Shown here one piece after another: positions 1 through 9,775 of a DNA stretch of 64,000 nucleotides (within the stretch, counting starts at the first letter, position 1; each line of letters opens with the position of its first letter). Origin of the DNA: Lamellibrachia satsuma (taxonomy: Eukaryota; Annelida; Polychaeta; Sabellida; Siboglinidae); assembly GCA_033239005.1 (NCBI GenBank), contig BSQZ01000030.1, positions 2,721,501 to 2,785,500 of the forward strand, given 5' to 3'. The position numbers and the translations under genes are program-made. Under the pieces are notes generated by a model. That model ran no database searches, was not told the origin of the DNA, and saw only the letters and a list, made by a program, of their open reading frames with translations.

Positions 1-425
1 ATTATAAAGTTAAACATTTGGCAGGCTTGTGAGAAATCATTTATGTGTATAGTTAGGGTTGCCACCCATCCCTTTATAACACCGAATCGTCCCGTAATTA
101 AGAAATAAATATTGCGTCCCTTATTGAATCAATACGCAACGTGATATGTTCTGTATTTCCTACGAGTGATAAAAACTCCGCTGTGTGTGCGTGTGTGCGT
201 GTCTGTCTACGTCTGTGTGAGTGCTTGAAAACAGCAGCACGTGTCGTCAGAGCAAGCATCGTCATTGACACTGGCTGTTGCCGCAGATAGACTGCCCACC
301 GCTGCTGTTGCCACGGAGACGCCAGCGCGAACACTGGCTGTTGCCGCAGAGAGATGGAGACGGAGAGACTGCCGCCCGCTACTGTTGTTGCCCTAGTTTC
401 GGACGCCGGCGCGGGGTATTTAAGC
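1..425 (+). other. Left flank and putative 5' end of a hAT-type element
   Basis: No gene is seen here. At position 54 the sequence TAGGGTTGCCACCC begins; its core resembles the CAGGGTTG terminus of the complete hAT MITE at 33725, so I infer a worn hAT 5' end belonging to the transposase relic that follows. A GC-richer stretch (about 240-420) contains a partial duplication of about 64 bp (copies near 266 and 330). GTATTTAAG at 416-424 is TATA-like but lies only a few bases before the ATG at 426, so I do not call a promoter. No matching 3' terminus was found downstream. Confidence 0.35.
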
Positions 426-1878
426 ATGGCTTCTTCGTCCACTTCAAGTCATCCTGCCAAGCGCAAGAAGCTGCAGAAATACCGGCGTGAATGGGAAACC
501 GATCATCATTGGCTTGTCCGTGTCGGTGAAAACCTGTTCAAAGCTAACTGTACGCTGTCGCCGAGAGCTTTCTATTACCCATGGTGGGGTTTGTGATGTG
601 AAACAGCTTGCATGAGGAGACACTCATGTCCACAGTGTAAGAGTTGTTTCTATTGCCCATGGTGGGGTGTGTGATGTGAAACAGCTTGCATCAGGAGACA
701 CTCATGTCCGCAATGTAAGGGTTCTTTCTATTGCCCATGGTGGGGTGTGTGATGTGAAACAGCTTGCATCAGGAGACACTCATGTCCGCAATGTAAGAGT
801 TCTTTCTATTGCCCATGGCGGGGTGTGTGATGTGAAACAGCTTGCATCAGGAGACACTCATGTCCGCAATGTAAGAGTTCTTTCTATTGCCCATGGTGGG
901 GTGTGTGATGTGAAACAGCATGCATAAGGAGACACTCATGTCCGCAATATAAGAGTTCTTTCTATTACCCATGGTGGGGTGTGTGATGTGAAACAGCTTG
1001 CATAAGGAGACACTCATGTCCGCAATGTAAGAGTTCTTTCTATTGCCCATGGTGGGGTGTGTGATGTGAAACAGCTTGCATCAGGAGACACTCATGTCCG
1101 CAATGTAAGGGTTCTTTCTATTGCCCATGGTGGGGTGTGTGATGTGAAACAGCTTGCATCAGGAGACACTCATGTCCGCAATGTAAGAGTTCTTTCTATT
1201 GCCCATGGCGGGGTGTGTGATGTGAAACAGCTTGCATCAGGAGACACTCATGTCCGCAATGTAAGAGTTCTTTCTATTGCCCATGGCGGGGTGTGTGATG
1301 TGAAACAGCTTGCATCAGGAGACACTCATGTCCGCAATGTAAGAGTTCTTTCTATTGCCCATGGTGGGCTGTGTGATGTGAAACAGCATGCATAAGGAGA
1401 CACTCATGTCCGCAGTATAAGAGTTCTTTCTATTACCCATGGTGGGGTGTGTGATGTGAAACAGCTTGCATAAGGAGACACTCATGTCCGCAATGTAAGA
1501 GTTCTTTCTATTGCCCATGGTGGGGTGTGTGATGTGAAACAGCTTGCATCAGGAGACACTCATGTCCGCAATGTAAGAGTTCTTTCTATTGCCCATGGTG
1601 GGGTGTGTGATGTGAAACAGCATGCATCAGGAGACACTCATGTCCGCAATGTAAGAGTTCTTTCTATTGCCCATGGTGGGGTGTGTGATGTGAAACAGCT
1701 TGCATAAGGAGACACTCATGTCCGCAATGTAAGAGTTCTTTCTATTACCCATGGTGGGGTGTGTGATGTGAAACAGCATGCATAAGGAGACACTCATGTC
1801 CGCAATGTAAGAGTGCAGAAAACTCAGGGAGCAATTTCGCAATTTCTCTTACCTCAGACATCACCTGAGGCTGATATG
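426..1878 (+). pseudogene. Exon 1 relic of a BED-finger/hAT-type transposase-like gene, expanded by an internal 78-bp array
   Basis: The start at 426 gives a Ser-rich N terminus followed by KRKKLQKYRREWE and a Trp-rich stretch. A zinc-finger-like part follows: Cys at 549, a second Cys at 556 in a shifted frame (about 2 bases lost), then SITHGGVCDVKQ and a His-x5-His (HASGDTH) in some repeat units. This order is typical of the BED-like finger of a hAT-related family known from many animals. The finger segment is repeated about 16 times (573-1815). After the last unit the original frame resumes with VQKTQGAISQFLLPQ and ends at ATG (1876-1878), followed by the splice donor GT. Many units carry stops (CAT AAG G variants read TAA), so the copy is dead. 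The finger and continuation are read directly; the family is assigned from memory of related proteins. A domesticated host gene is possible but less likely. Confidence 0.65.
573..1815 (+). repeat. 78-bp tandem array derived from zinc-finger coding sequence
   Basis: About 16 units of 78 bp (26 codons) are present. Each unit contains CCCATGGTGGGGTGTGTGAT and GGAGACACTCATGTCCGC. In the sense frame a unit reads roughly SIAHGGVCDVKQLASGDTH plus VRNVRVL. Variant units with GCATGCATAAGG recur 468 bp apart (near 911 and 1379), which is six units and points to higher-order duplication; another lies 390 bp later. The unit keeps the reading frame, so several runs stay open on both strands. Confidence 0.9.
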
Positions 1879-2472
1879 GTAATGATCCAGATGTCTTTTT
1901 TATTCAGTTTTATGTCCTGTTGTTCGTGTATATATATATGATATATCTGATCGTGTTCCTGGTTTATGATCTATGTTAGGGGAAATGAACATAGAAGCTT
2001 CGTAGCATAGGAGTAAGTCAGTAACTTTAGCCTAGGCTATTCATTTCATATTAACTCTGTGCATATACTTTTCATTAGACCCACATAGATGTTCATTAAC
2101 TATAGCTACCTGAAAAAAAATAGAACTATAGTAATTAGTTGTGGATTAATAACCAATTCACTACAGTCTCTGTCATTGATTCAGATAATTTTATGATAAA
2201 GATGCTTCAGGCATTATGATTTATTGATAAGCTATCAATACTGAACAATTGATCAATGCTAAAACTAACCTAATCATGCAAATGATATTCCAACCTGTCT
2301 TAAAGATTTTGGACTATAAGAAAATTAGATTGCATTTCATAATCCTTGACTAGGAAGTTTAAGACGTTGTATAAAAACATGGATATTTAAAAAATAAATG
2401 TACATGCTATTTCCATTAAGAATTCATATTGTTGTTTTATTAGATTTATAACTAATTCTCTCTCCCGTCTAG
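1879..2472 (+). other. Probable intron of the hAT-type relic
   Basis: It starts GTAATG directly after a phase-0 codon and ends in a pyrimidine-rich TCTCTCTCCCGTCTAG. It is AT-rich with no coding signal. Joining its flanks keeps the protein in one frame (ADM followed by VTAAELT), which supports a real intron rather than chance splice signals. Confidence 0.55.
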
Positions 2473-2674
2473 GTGACAGCTGCTGAGTTGACTCACGTGT
2501 ATCATATTGTGGCACAGCAGTGCTGGCTGTGGCCAGAAAGTAGACCTGCAGATCTTTCATGACACCAAGATTGCCAGAAAAGATAACTTGTGCGAGAACC
2601 AAAGCAGAAGCATTGGTTAAAGATGTGCTTGCTCCCAGGGCAGTGGGTGATATACTGAACATTTTAACCTCTTA
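2473..2674 (+). pseudogene. Exon 2 relic of the hAT-type transposase-like gene
   Basis: The plus strand reads VTAAELTHVYHIV in the frame set by exon 1. After a frameshift and apparent loss of some codons it reads LQIFHDTKIARK, and after another shift ITCARTKAEALVKDVLAP, then a stop near 2674. These three blocks occur in the same order in the hAT-related family whose N-terminal finger is in exon 1 (family knowledge). The rest of the transposase is absent. The open frame on the opposite strand here is a shadow. Confidence 0.6.
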
Positions 2675-2724
2675 ATTGGAAAGACCTGTCACATTTTCTC
2701 TTCTCCAACAAGAGCAACAGAAAG

Positions 2725-2979
2725 ATGTTTCCACTTGCGGTCCAGTTCTTCATGCCAGAGAGTGGGGTATCAAACAAAATGTTGGACTCCGTGGAGAACG
2801 CAGACCAATCTGCAACAGGGATAGGGAGTAGGCTTCATAGACATGTGGTTAAACTTTGTGGAAAGAGATTCTTCATGACAGATGGACTTCATCTGACTTG
2901 GAAGGGTGATGCAGTTCTTGGGTGTGAGTTTGTCAGGGTTGTCGACGAGGACACAGGTACCGTAAATTATTTAAACTAG
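2725..2979 (+). pseudogene. C-terminal piece of LINE ORF1 (SGNH/esterase-like)
   Basis: The last 45 residues match the intact copy's ORF1 end: DGLHLTWKGDAV corresponds to DGLHLSGKGAAV at 9654. The Asp-x2-His pair is the final catalytic block of SGNH hydrolases, known in ORF1 of some CR1-like elements. The upstream catalytic blocks (GDS, GTN) are missing here, so this is only a remnant. The stop at 2977-2979 is followed by degenerate ORF2 sequence. Confidence 0.6.
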
Positions 2980-3059
2980 ATGCGCATGGGGAATGGACAG
3001 AGAAAACTTAAAGGAGTACAAATACACATCGACATAAATGTTCACCAATAATTTCGGAA

Positions 3060-4561
3060 AATTAACTTAAATGTGTATGCTTAAATGCCAGGAGCTTAGT
3101 AAATAAAAAAGCGAGTTGGACATTGTGGTAGTAGATTTTAACCCTCACGTAATATGTATCACATAATCATGGGCAAATAAAGATATATGCTGGGTTCGCA
3201 CTGACATATTATGTAATGCTTAGGATAGATGAGAAAGAAGGGGAGGTGGAGTGATTTTATATATTAAAGAATCTATCCAAACATATGAAAGTCCAAACAT
3301 AGGAATGTAGAACAACAAAAGGCTATAAAGGAGGTGAGCAAGGGGGAATGTGTTATAATGGTTAATTATAACCATGGCCATATACAATGGAACCAACCAG
3401 AGGTGGGAATGTGTTAGATTTAATTTTATCTTCTAAAAATTAATTAGTTGACAATGTTAAAGTACACGAACCTTTGGGTTCAAGTGGTCATTTTAATATA
3501 AGTAAAAACAGGGAATACATATAAAAACAAAGGCAAATATAAAGAGATGAGAGCATATTTAGCAAATATAGATTGGAATAACTTGTTGAAGAACAAGACG
3601 GCAACACGATGCTAGACTTGTTTAAAAGATGAGATTGAGGGCAGTACTGAGGGATTTGTTCCATTAAGAAAACTAGAAAAGGTCCAGGAAGAAACACCTG
3701 TTGAAAGAGGCTATTAGAAAAATTGCTCACAAACAGATGCTGTGGGGGTTTATTTGCATTTATACATTTTTATTCTATATTTAACTTTGTATATTTAATA
3801 AGATTTTGTAAAGTGCTTTGAGCATTTTAATGGAAACTGCGCATATTTTCAGATGGGTTTCAAATGGCAGTGGTCCTGAATGGGCATCTCAGCTCAGTTT
3901 TTACCACAGAAGATCAGCTCACTTCCAGTTCCAGTTACTAAATTTGAGGGCTGTAAATCAGAACATTTAGGGCAATATTTGTAACTCCTGAAATGATAGC
4001 AAAGAAAATTAAGAACATAAAGATAATAAATCACCTGGAGTTGATGGGATACCACCAAAACTCCTTAAAGAAATTGTTGAGCAAATTAGTACACCACTTG
4101 CAATAGTGTATAAATTGTCACTAAAAGAAGGAATAGTTCCATCAGAATGGAAAGAAGCAAACATTACGCCACTATATAAGAAGGGATCAAGGAACAGACC
4201 AACAAGTTAAGGCCACACGGTGGAATTCCTTGTAAAACAAATTAATAAATACATCTCAAAATGGGTTCCTAACAGCAAGGTCATGTCTAACCAATATCTT
4301 ATGTTTTTTGGAAGAAATTACAAAGTGGGTAGATGATGGGTCACCAGTGGATGTTGTCTGTTTAGATTTTCAGAAAGCTTTCAATAAAGTGTCACATCAA
4401 AGATTGTTACTTAATCTAAAAACCCATGGTATAGGTAATGATGTAATCAACTGGACAGAAAAGTGGCTTACTCACAGAAGACAGAGAGTAATAGTAGATT
4501 GTGAGATTTCTAACTGGAAATCTGTTTTGAGTGGGGTACCACAGTATTAGGCACTATACTG

Positions 4562-4655
<94 letters not shown>

Positions 4656-5075
4656 ACAGATAAACACAATTTGCAGGATGATCTAAATAAATTGGTTAAA
4701 TGGTCAGAAAAATGGCAAATGTTATTCAATTTTGGGAAGTGTAAATGCATACACATAGGACATGGAAACATGGACGAAGAATATAAATTTGGGGATGCTG
4801 TACTAGGTAGAACCACACAAGAAAAGGACTTAGCAGCAACATTTAGTGCTGACATGAACGTTTCAGAGCAACGTGGGATTGCTGCTTCGAAAGGAAATCA
4901 AATTCTAGGCCTAATTAGGAGAACTATCACGTATAAGGAGAAATAACTAATTGTACAAAGCAATAGTTACACCGCATTTGGAATATTATACACAAGCATA
5001 GAGGCCATATCGTAAGGGAAGGATATAGACAAGCTAGACAGAAGAAGCAACTAAATTTATTCCAGAATTTACAGA
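3060..5075 (+). pseudogene. LINE ORF2 relic (endonuclease/reverse transcriptase)
   Basis: Recognisable pieces are the endonuclease start near 3080-3290, KRSRKKHLLKEAIRKI near 3690, a SPGVDGIPPKLL block near 4030, the stretch 4308-4550 (VDVVCLDFQKAFNKVSHQR, holding the first catalytic Asp of the RT), and 4671-4946 (thumb/connection region). The segment that should carry FADD is absent; a TA repeat sits there. Multiple stops and frameshifts are visible. It is dead by any reading. Confidence 0.75.
4567..4652. repeat. (TA)n microsatellite inside the LINE RT domain
   Basis: An uninterrupted TA run of about 86 bases replaces the part of the element that in the intact copy encodes the FADD box (11828-11839). 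The flanking sequence resumes LINE homology on both sides. Confidence 0.95.
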
Positions 5076-5173
5076 CCTTAGTTATGAAAAAAAAATAATT
5101 AAATAGCTATTAAAACAATTAAAGTTACAACGTTTTTATCGTAAACTTGTGGTGTATTCTATAAGCTAATTTT

Positions 5174-5476
5174 ATTCTAACACACTCATGTATTCTAACA
5201 CACTCATGTATTCTAACACACTCATGCATTCTAACACACTCATGTAGTCTAACACACTCATGTAGTCTAACACACTCATGTATTGTAACACACCTGTGTA
5301 TTCTAACACACTCATGTAGTCTAACACACTCATGTATTCTAACACACTCATGTAGTCTAACACACTCATGTATTCTAACACATTCGTGTACTCTAACACA
5401 CTTGTGTATTCTGACACACCCATGTATTCTAACACACTCATGTATTCTAACACACTCATGTATTCTAACACACACA
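5174..5476. repeat. 18-bp tandem array
   Basis: About 17 units of ACACACTCATGTATTCTA with few variants (GTAGTC, GTACTC). Eighteen bases is six codons and the unit is stop-free in some frames, which explains open frames on both strands. There are no spacers, so it is not a CRISPR. Confidence 0.95.
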
Positions 5477-5647
5477 CTGCTCAACTGTGTTTTAATGAAC
5501 CACATTTTTTAAAACGTAATTTGACCATTACCAGGTTTTACCATATATAAGAATTTTATGATGAATTTGTACCTTTAAAACATTAAAATAACATTGACTC
5601 TAAAAAATAAGTGTAATTATTGTTGATGAACCTTTACAATTACTAAC

Positions 5648-6890
5648 CTCTATAATAACAATACTGAAGATCAGGGCATTGAGGGCGATCTGCTGACACA
5701 AGAGTGTAGTCATCGCCGTGCTCCAACTGTAGGTCATACTTCAGGGTGTCGAGTGTAGTCGTCGCCGTGTTCCACCTGTAGGTCATACTTCAGGGTGTCA
5801 AGTGTAGTCATCGCCGTGCTCCACCTGTAGGTCATATTTCAGGGTGTCGAGTGTAGTCGTCGCCATGTTCCACCTGTAGGTCATACTTCAGGGTGTCAAG
5901 TGTAGTCGTCGCCGTGTTCCACCTGTAGGTCATACTTCAGGGTGTCGAGCGTAGTCGTCGCCGTGCTACACCTGTAGGTCACACTTCAGTGTGTCGAGTG
6001 TAGTCGTCGCCGTGTTCCACGTGTAGGTCATACTTCAGGGTGTCGAGCGTAGTCGTCGCCGTGCTACACCTGTAGGTCACACTTCAGTGTGTCGAGTGTA
6101 GTCGTCGCCGTGCTACACCTGTAGGTCACACTTCAGGGTGTCGAGTGTAGTCATCGCCGTGTTCCACCTGTAGGTCATACTTTAGGGTGTAGAGTGTAGT
6201 CATCGCCGTGCTCCACCTGTAGGTCACACTTCAGTGTGTCAAGTGTGGTCGTCGCCGTGCTACACCTGTAGGTCATACTTCAGGTTGTCGAGTGTAATCA
6301 TCGCCGTGCTCCACATGTAAGTCATACTTCAGGTTGTCGAGTGTAGTCATCGCTGTGTTCCACCTGTAAGTCACACGTCAAGTGTAATCATCGCCGTGAG
6401 TGTAGTCATCGCTGTGTTCCACCTGTAAGTCACACTTCAGGGTGTCAAGTGTAATCATCGCCGTGTTCCACCTGTAGGTCATACTTCAGGGTGTCGAGTG
6501 TAGTCGTCGCCGTGCTCCACCTGTAGGTCACACTTCAAGGTGTCGAGTATAGTCATCGCTGTGCTCCACCTGTAGGTCATACTTCAGAGTGTCAAGTGTA
6601 GTCATCGCCGTGTTCCACCTGTAGGTCATACTTCAGGGTGTCGAGTGTAGTCGTCGCCGTGTTCCACCTGTAGGTCATACTTCAGGGTGTCGAGTGCGGA
6701 GGATGGCGATTGTCCCGATCTGTATAACTCCAGGATCTTTTGGCGAGTCTCTCCACTGACATCTCTCCGGCACAATGCCTCGGCACTTGTAATCTCGCTC
6801 CCAGTTTGTTGCATACTGAGCTGGGGATCCTCTGACCTCCAAACAGTGCAATTAATAAAATTGTTGATGACTGTGCATACAAATGTAATA
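5648..6890 (-). pseudogene. Exon relic of a SWIM/MULE-like protein, expanded by an internal 49-bp array
   Basis: On the minus strand the frame reads SEITSAEALCRRDV, ETRQKILELYRSGQSPSSAL and DTLKYDLQVEHGDDYT (about 6814 down to 6640), then enters a tandem array. On the far side (5712 down to 5648) the same protein continues as DYTLVSADRPQCPDLQYCYY, ending at AGAG followed by GTTAGT, a good donor. The two flanks belong together as one exon of a family I recall from SWIM-type, MULE-transposase-like proteins of invertebrates (assignment from memory). The array unit is 49 bp, not a multiple of three, so the frame is destroyed in most copies. Upstream the frame stays open to a TGA near 6900. Whether the source was a transposon or a host gene cannot be told. 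Confidence 0.5.
5683..6697. repeat. 49-bp tandem array derived from the SWIM/MULE-like exon
   Basis: About 21 units, each containing GTCGCCGTGTTCCACCTGTA and GGTCATACTTCAGGGTGTCG with C/T and A/G variation, plus one shortened unit near 6376-6400. The unit is bounded by CACTC on the minus strand at both ends of the ancestral segment, a microhomology that could have seeded the first duplication. Confidence 0.9.
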
Positions 6891-6899
6891 ATGTCTTCT

Positions 6900-7823
6900 C
6901 ATTCAGTTGTGTTGTCAATAGCAACAGCACTCTTATTTTTTGTCACGCAGCCCCTGTTTTTTGTCACGCAGGCCCTCCTGCTGAATCCGTTAAAGTCAGA
7001 ATAATCAGCATATTCTTAGATGGTTGCTTTGTTATTTATTATTAAAAGTAACAAAGGGCAACAACCATTGTTAAATGAAAAGAAGAACAGACACCAAATA
7101 TTCCATCACTACATAGTGGAAAGGTTAAAACCATGAAAACAGTGATTTTTGGAATAACCTAAACAAAAGTGCATCCACATTACAGTAAACTCCACTTAAC
7201 AGAATCACTTCCGGGGCAGAGCAGTTTGCTTAATTATTAAGTGGCACATTGCATATTAAATGTTAATTTTACCTATTCCTTCCAAGGTTGTGTGATAATC
7301 TCTTTACAGAAACATTCATCGTGCATGCCATGTTTTTGTACACTTTCCTCTGGTTAGCTGTCGATGTTCTTGGTGCGGTGTTGTTTTGGCGCAGACCTAC
7401 CTATTTGAAGAAGAAAGTGACAGTAACGTTTATAGTGTAATATATATTTACCTTTCAAAAAAATAAGCACAGTCCTGTAGGCGTGACCTGTAGACCATCA
7501 TGCATTTAAGCATGCATGCCTACATAAAATTACAACTTTCTCACAATAACTCTAATAATATAGGATGTACATTTACCTTCATGGGATTTATTAAAAATAT
7601 TAAACCCCCCAATAGTTATATTACTATTATTAAAAATTACTCTAATTATATAGTATGATGTGTATTTACCTTCATTGTAATTATTTAACAAAATTAAAAT
7701 AAATACAATCCTGAAAATTGTAGACCCTTCTCAGATTTATATAATCTTAGATGGGTGCTTTATGCATGCATGCTGAATAGCATGTATCTCAACAATAATT
7801 CTGATAATTACACTAATAACATA

Positions 7824-7825
<2 letters not shown>
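6900..7825. other. Unassigned AT-rich stretch
   Basis: No gene is seen. A short direct repeat (TTTTTTGTCACGCAG) occurs twice near 6935-6975. Between about 7500 and 7815 there are three diverged copies of a roughly 130-bp segment (CATGCATGC, then AATAACTCTAATAATATAG-like text and TTTACCTTCAT). CAGTAAACTCCACTTAACAG near 7188 resembles a pogo/Tc1-type terminus, but no partner end was found. Confidence 0.5.
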
Positions 7826-8125
<300 letters not shown>

Positions 8126-8399
8126 TACCGTCCGTGTCCCGACGTTTGGTATGTCCGCTTCATCCTCCACGTGACGAGACCTTTCTTCAGCAGATCTTCA
8201 GTAAATATGTGCATTCTTATGGTGGCAATAATTCTGCCCGGTATATCAATCCCTCACAAATCCTATAGAATCCACCAGATTCTGCATCTGGCAACATTCC
8301 ATTAAATACAGAGTGGTTGGTCACACTAGGATTTGTTGCCGGGATTGGGACCTCTAACGATAAACTTGAATATAGACGAGAAAACAAATGGAATTGATG

Positions 8400-8763
8400 T
8401 AAAAAAACAAAAAAGAAACGGTCCAATCATGGCCACGGTTTCCTCGATTGGACCTACACGCATCTGGAACTGTGACGAAACATGGTTCACATCACAGCTC
8501 TGTGCTGTATGAGCGTAGCTGGTACATTCACCACCCCCTCCCCTCTATTCGTCTTTCCACGCAAGCGAATGGTTGATTCTTTGATGAACGGCGCTCCGGC
8601 ATGCTCCGTGGGCACCGTCAGCACCCGTGGATCTGGATACATTGACGATAAGTTATTCCTGAGATGGATGAACCTCTTTGTTGACAAAGTTGGCTGCAAG
8701 AAGACGACACCACATCTGCTGCTAGACGGCAACGAGAGCCACAAGACACTCGATGTCATTAGT
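8400..8763 (+). pseudogene. pogo/Tigger-like DDE transposase, part 1 (catalytic Asp 1 and 2)
   Basis: At 8459 the frame reads RIWNCDET, the block holding the first catalytic Asp of DDE_1 (pogo/Tigger/Jerky-type) transposases. A frameshift plus an apparent loss of about 100 bases follows, then from 8482 the frame reads ITALCCMSVAGTF, LFVFPRKRM, NGAPACSVG, LFLRWMNLF and LLLDGNESHKTLDVI, with the second catalytic Asp at 8725. Homology stops abruptly after DVI (8760) where a LINE has inserted; the protein resumes at about 12731. The N-terminal DNA-binding (CENP-B/HTH) part is not recognisable in 8124-8400. The family assignment rests on remembered DDE_1 motifs. The copy is dead: frameshift, deletion and insertion. 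Confidence 0.8.
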
Positions 8764-8964
8764 TGTGGCAATGGTGGGAAGGGAACAGGGGAGTTGTGCC
8801 AGTAGTTCCGGTGGGGGAACAGTAGACGATAAAGTGGGGAAAGACACAAGAGATGCTAGGGAGAGCTCACCTCAGCCTGGGAGGAAGCTGAGAGGAGGGA
8901 AGGTGACAGGTCATAGTAACGTAAGGAGACGGGAAGGAAAGGAACGGGAGGGAAGACAACCGGA

Positions 8965-9773
8965 GTGAAGGAGAGGGGAGTAGGGGAGACAGGAGGGAAG
9001 GAGAAGGGAGTGGGGGAGACGGGAGGGAGGACAACCGGAGTGAAGGAGAAGGGAGTGGGGGAGACGGGAGGGAAAACAACCGGAGTGAAGGAGAGGGGAG
9101 TGGGAGAGACAAGAGCAAAGGAGTGGGAAGTGGGGGAGACAGGAGGGAAGGGGTCAGGACAGAATGTGATGCAGGGGATCGAAAGGAAGAGTTATTCTGC
9201 AGCAGTGATAGAGGGGGTGAGGAAGAGAGCGAGGGTGTTTGTGGGGGATTCGATAGTTAGGAAGACCGACAGAGTCTTAAACAAGGGAGATGATGTGGTG
9301 GTCTGCTTGCCTGGAGCCAAAATAGAGGCGATAACTGAGAGGGTAAAAAACATCGTAGGCTCGGGTAAGGGTGGATCTGTTTTAGTACACGTAGGGACAA
9401 ATAAGTAGAGAGGGAGGGTACAACTGCCATAGTTAGGAAATATAGGCAGTTGGTCAGAACACTAAAACAGACGCGGGTTGAGCAGGTAATACTGTCAGGG
9501 ATTTTACCTGTAATGGGCAGGAGGGGTCACAAATATCGAAATTGTCGGGGGATGGCAATTAACATGTTAGTCCAGAGGCTGTGTAGGGAAGAGGAAGTTG
9601 GATTTGTGGATTTATGGGGAAGTTTTGTTGGGAGGGCTGATATGTACGTGAAGGATGGGCTTCATTTAAGTGGAAAGGGGGCGGCAGTATTCGCGGACAA
9701 ACTTTCAGCAGCAGTAGATAGCGACTTGGGTACAATGACAAATATTTTTGGAAGTAAACATTCTTTAAACTAG
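8965..9773 (+). pseudogene. LINE ORF1, SGNH/GDSL esterase-like protein with one frameshift
   Basis: The N-terminal 80 or so residues are a low-complexity Gly/Glu/Lys repeat (GVGETGGK-like, from a GGGAGTGGGGGAGACGGGAG-type repeat at 8965-9150). An SGNH hydrolase domain follows: RVFVGDSIVR (GDS at 9244-9252, nucleophile Ser), VLVHVGTN (9382-9402), and DGLHLSGKG (9654 on, Asp-x2-His). A one-base loss at about 9402, just after GTN, puts TAG in frame; the next frame carries on with EREGTTAIVRKYRQLV to the end LN and a stop at 9773. Esterase domains in ORF1 are established for CR1-like LINEs; their role in the element's cycle is not settled. The start is uncertain: an open frame in another phase reaches back to 8753. 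Confidence 0.75.
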
Positions 9774-9775
9774 AA

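Larger units (their letters stand above)
2700..5080 (+). mobile_element. Degenerate CR1-like LINE copy (family A)
   Basis: This is the same family as the near-complete copy at 8764-12730, but heavily eroded with large internal deletions. From left to right it holds the end of ORF1 (DGLHL block at about 2882), the start of the endonuclease (CLNARSLVNK near 3085, then GGGVILYIKESI), scattered linker sequence, reverse transcriptase (to 4550), a TA microsatellite, and the downstream part with GIAASKGNQILGLIRRTIT near 4875-4930. It fades out around 5080 without the 3' tail seen in other copies. It is non-functional. Confidence 0.85.

Noticed and set aside
2387..2662. Minus-strand 91-codon frame
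   Set aside because: Shadow of the plus-strand hAT exon 2, which has recognisable conserved blocks.
7186..7220. 5' terminus of the DDE transposon (CAGTAAACTCCACTTAAC)
   Set aside because: No complementary end was found after 13608, so element limits cannot be set from it.
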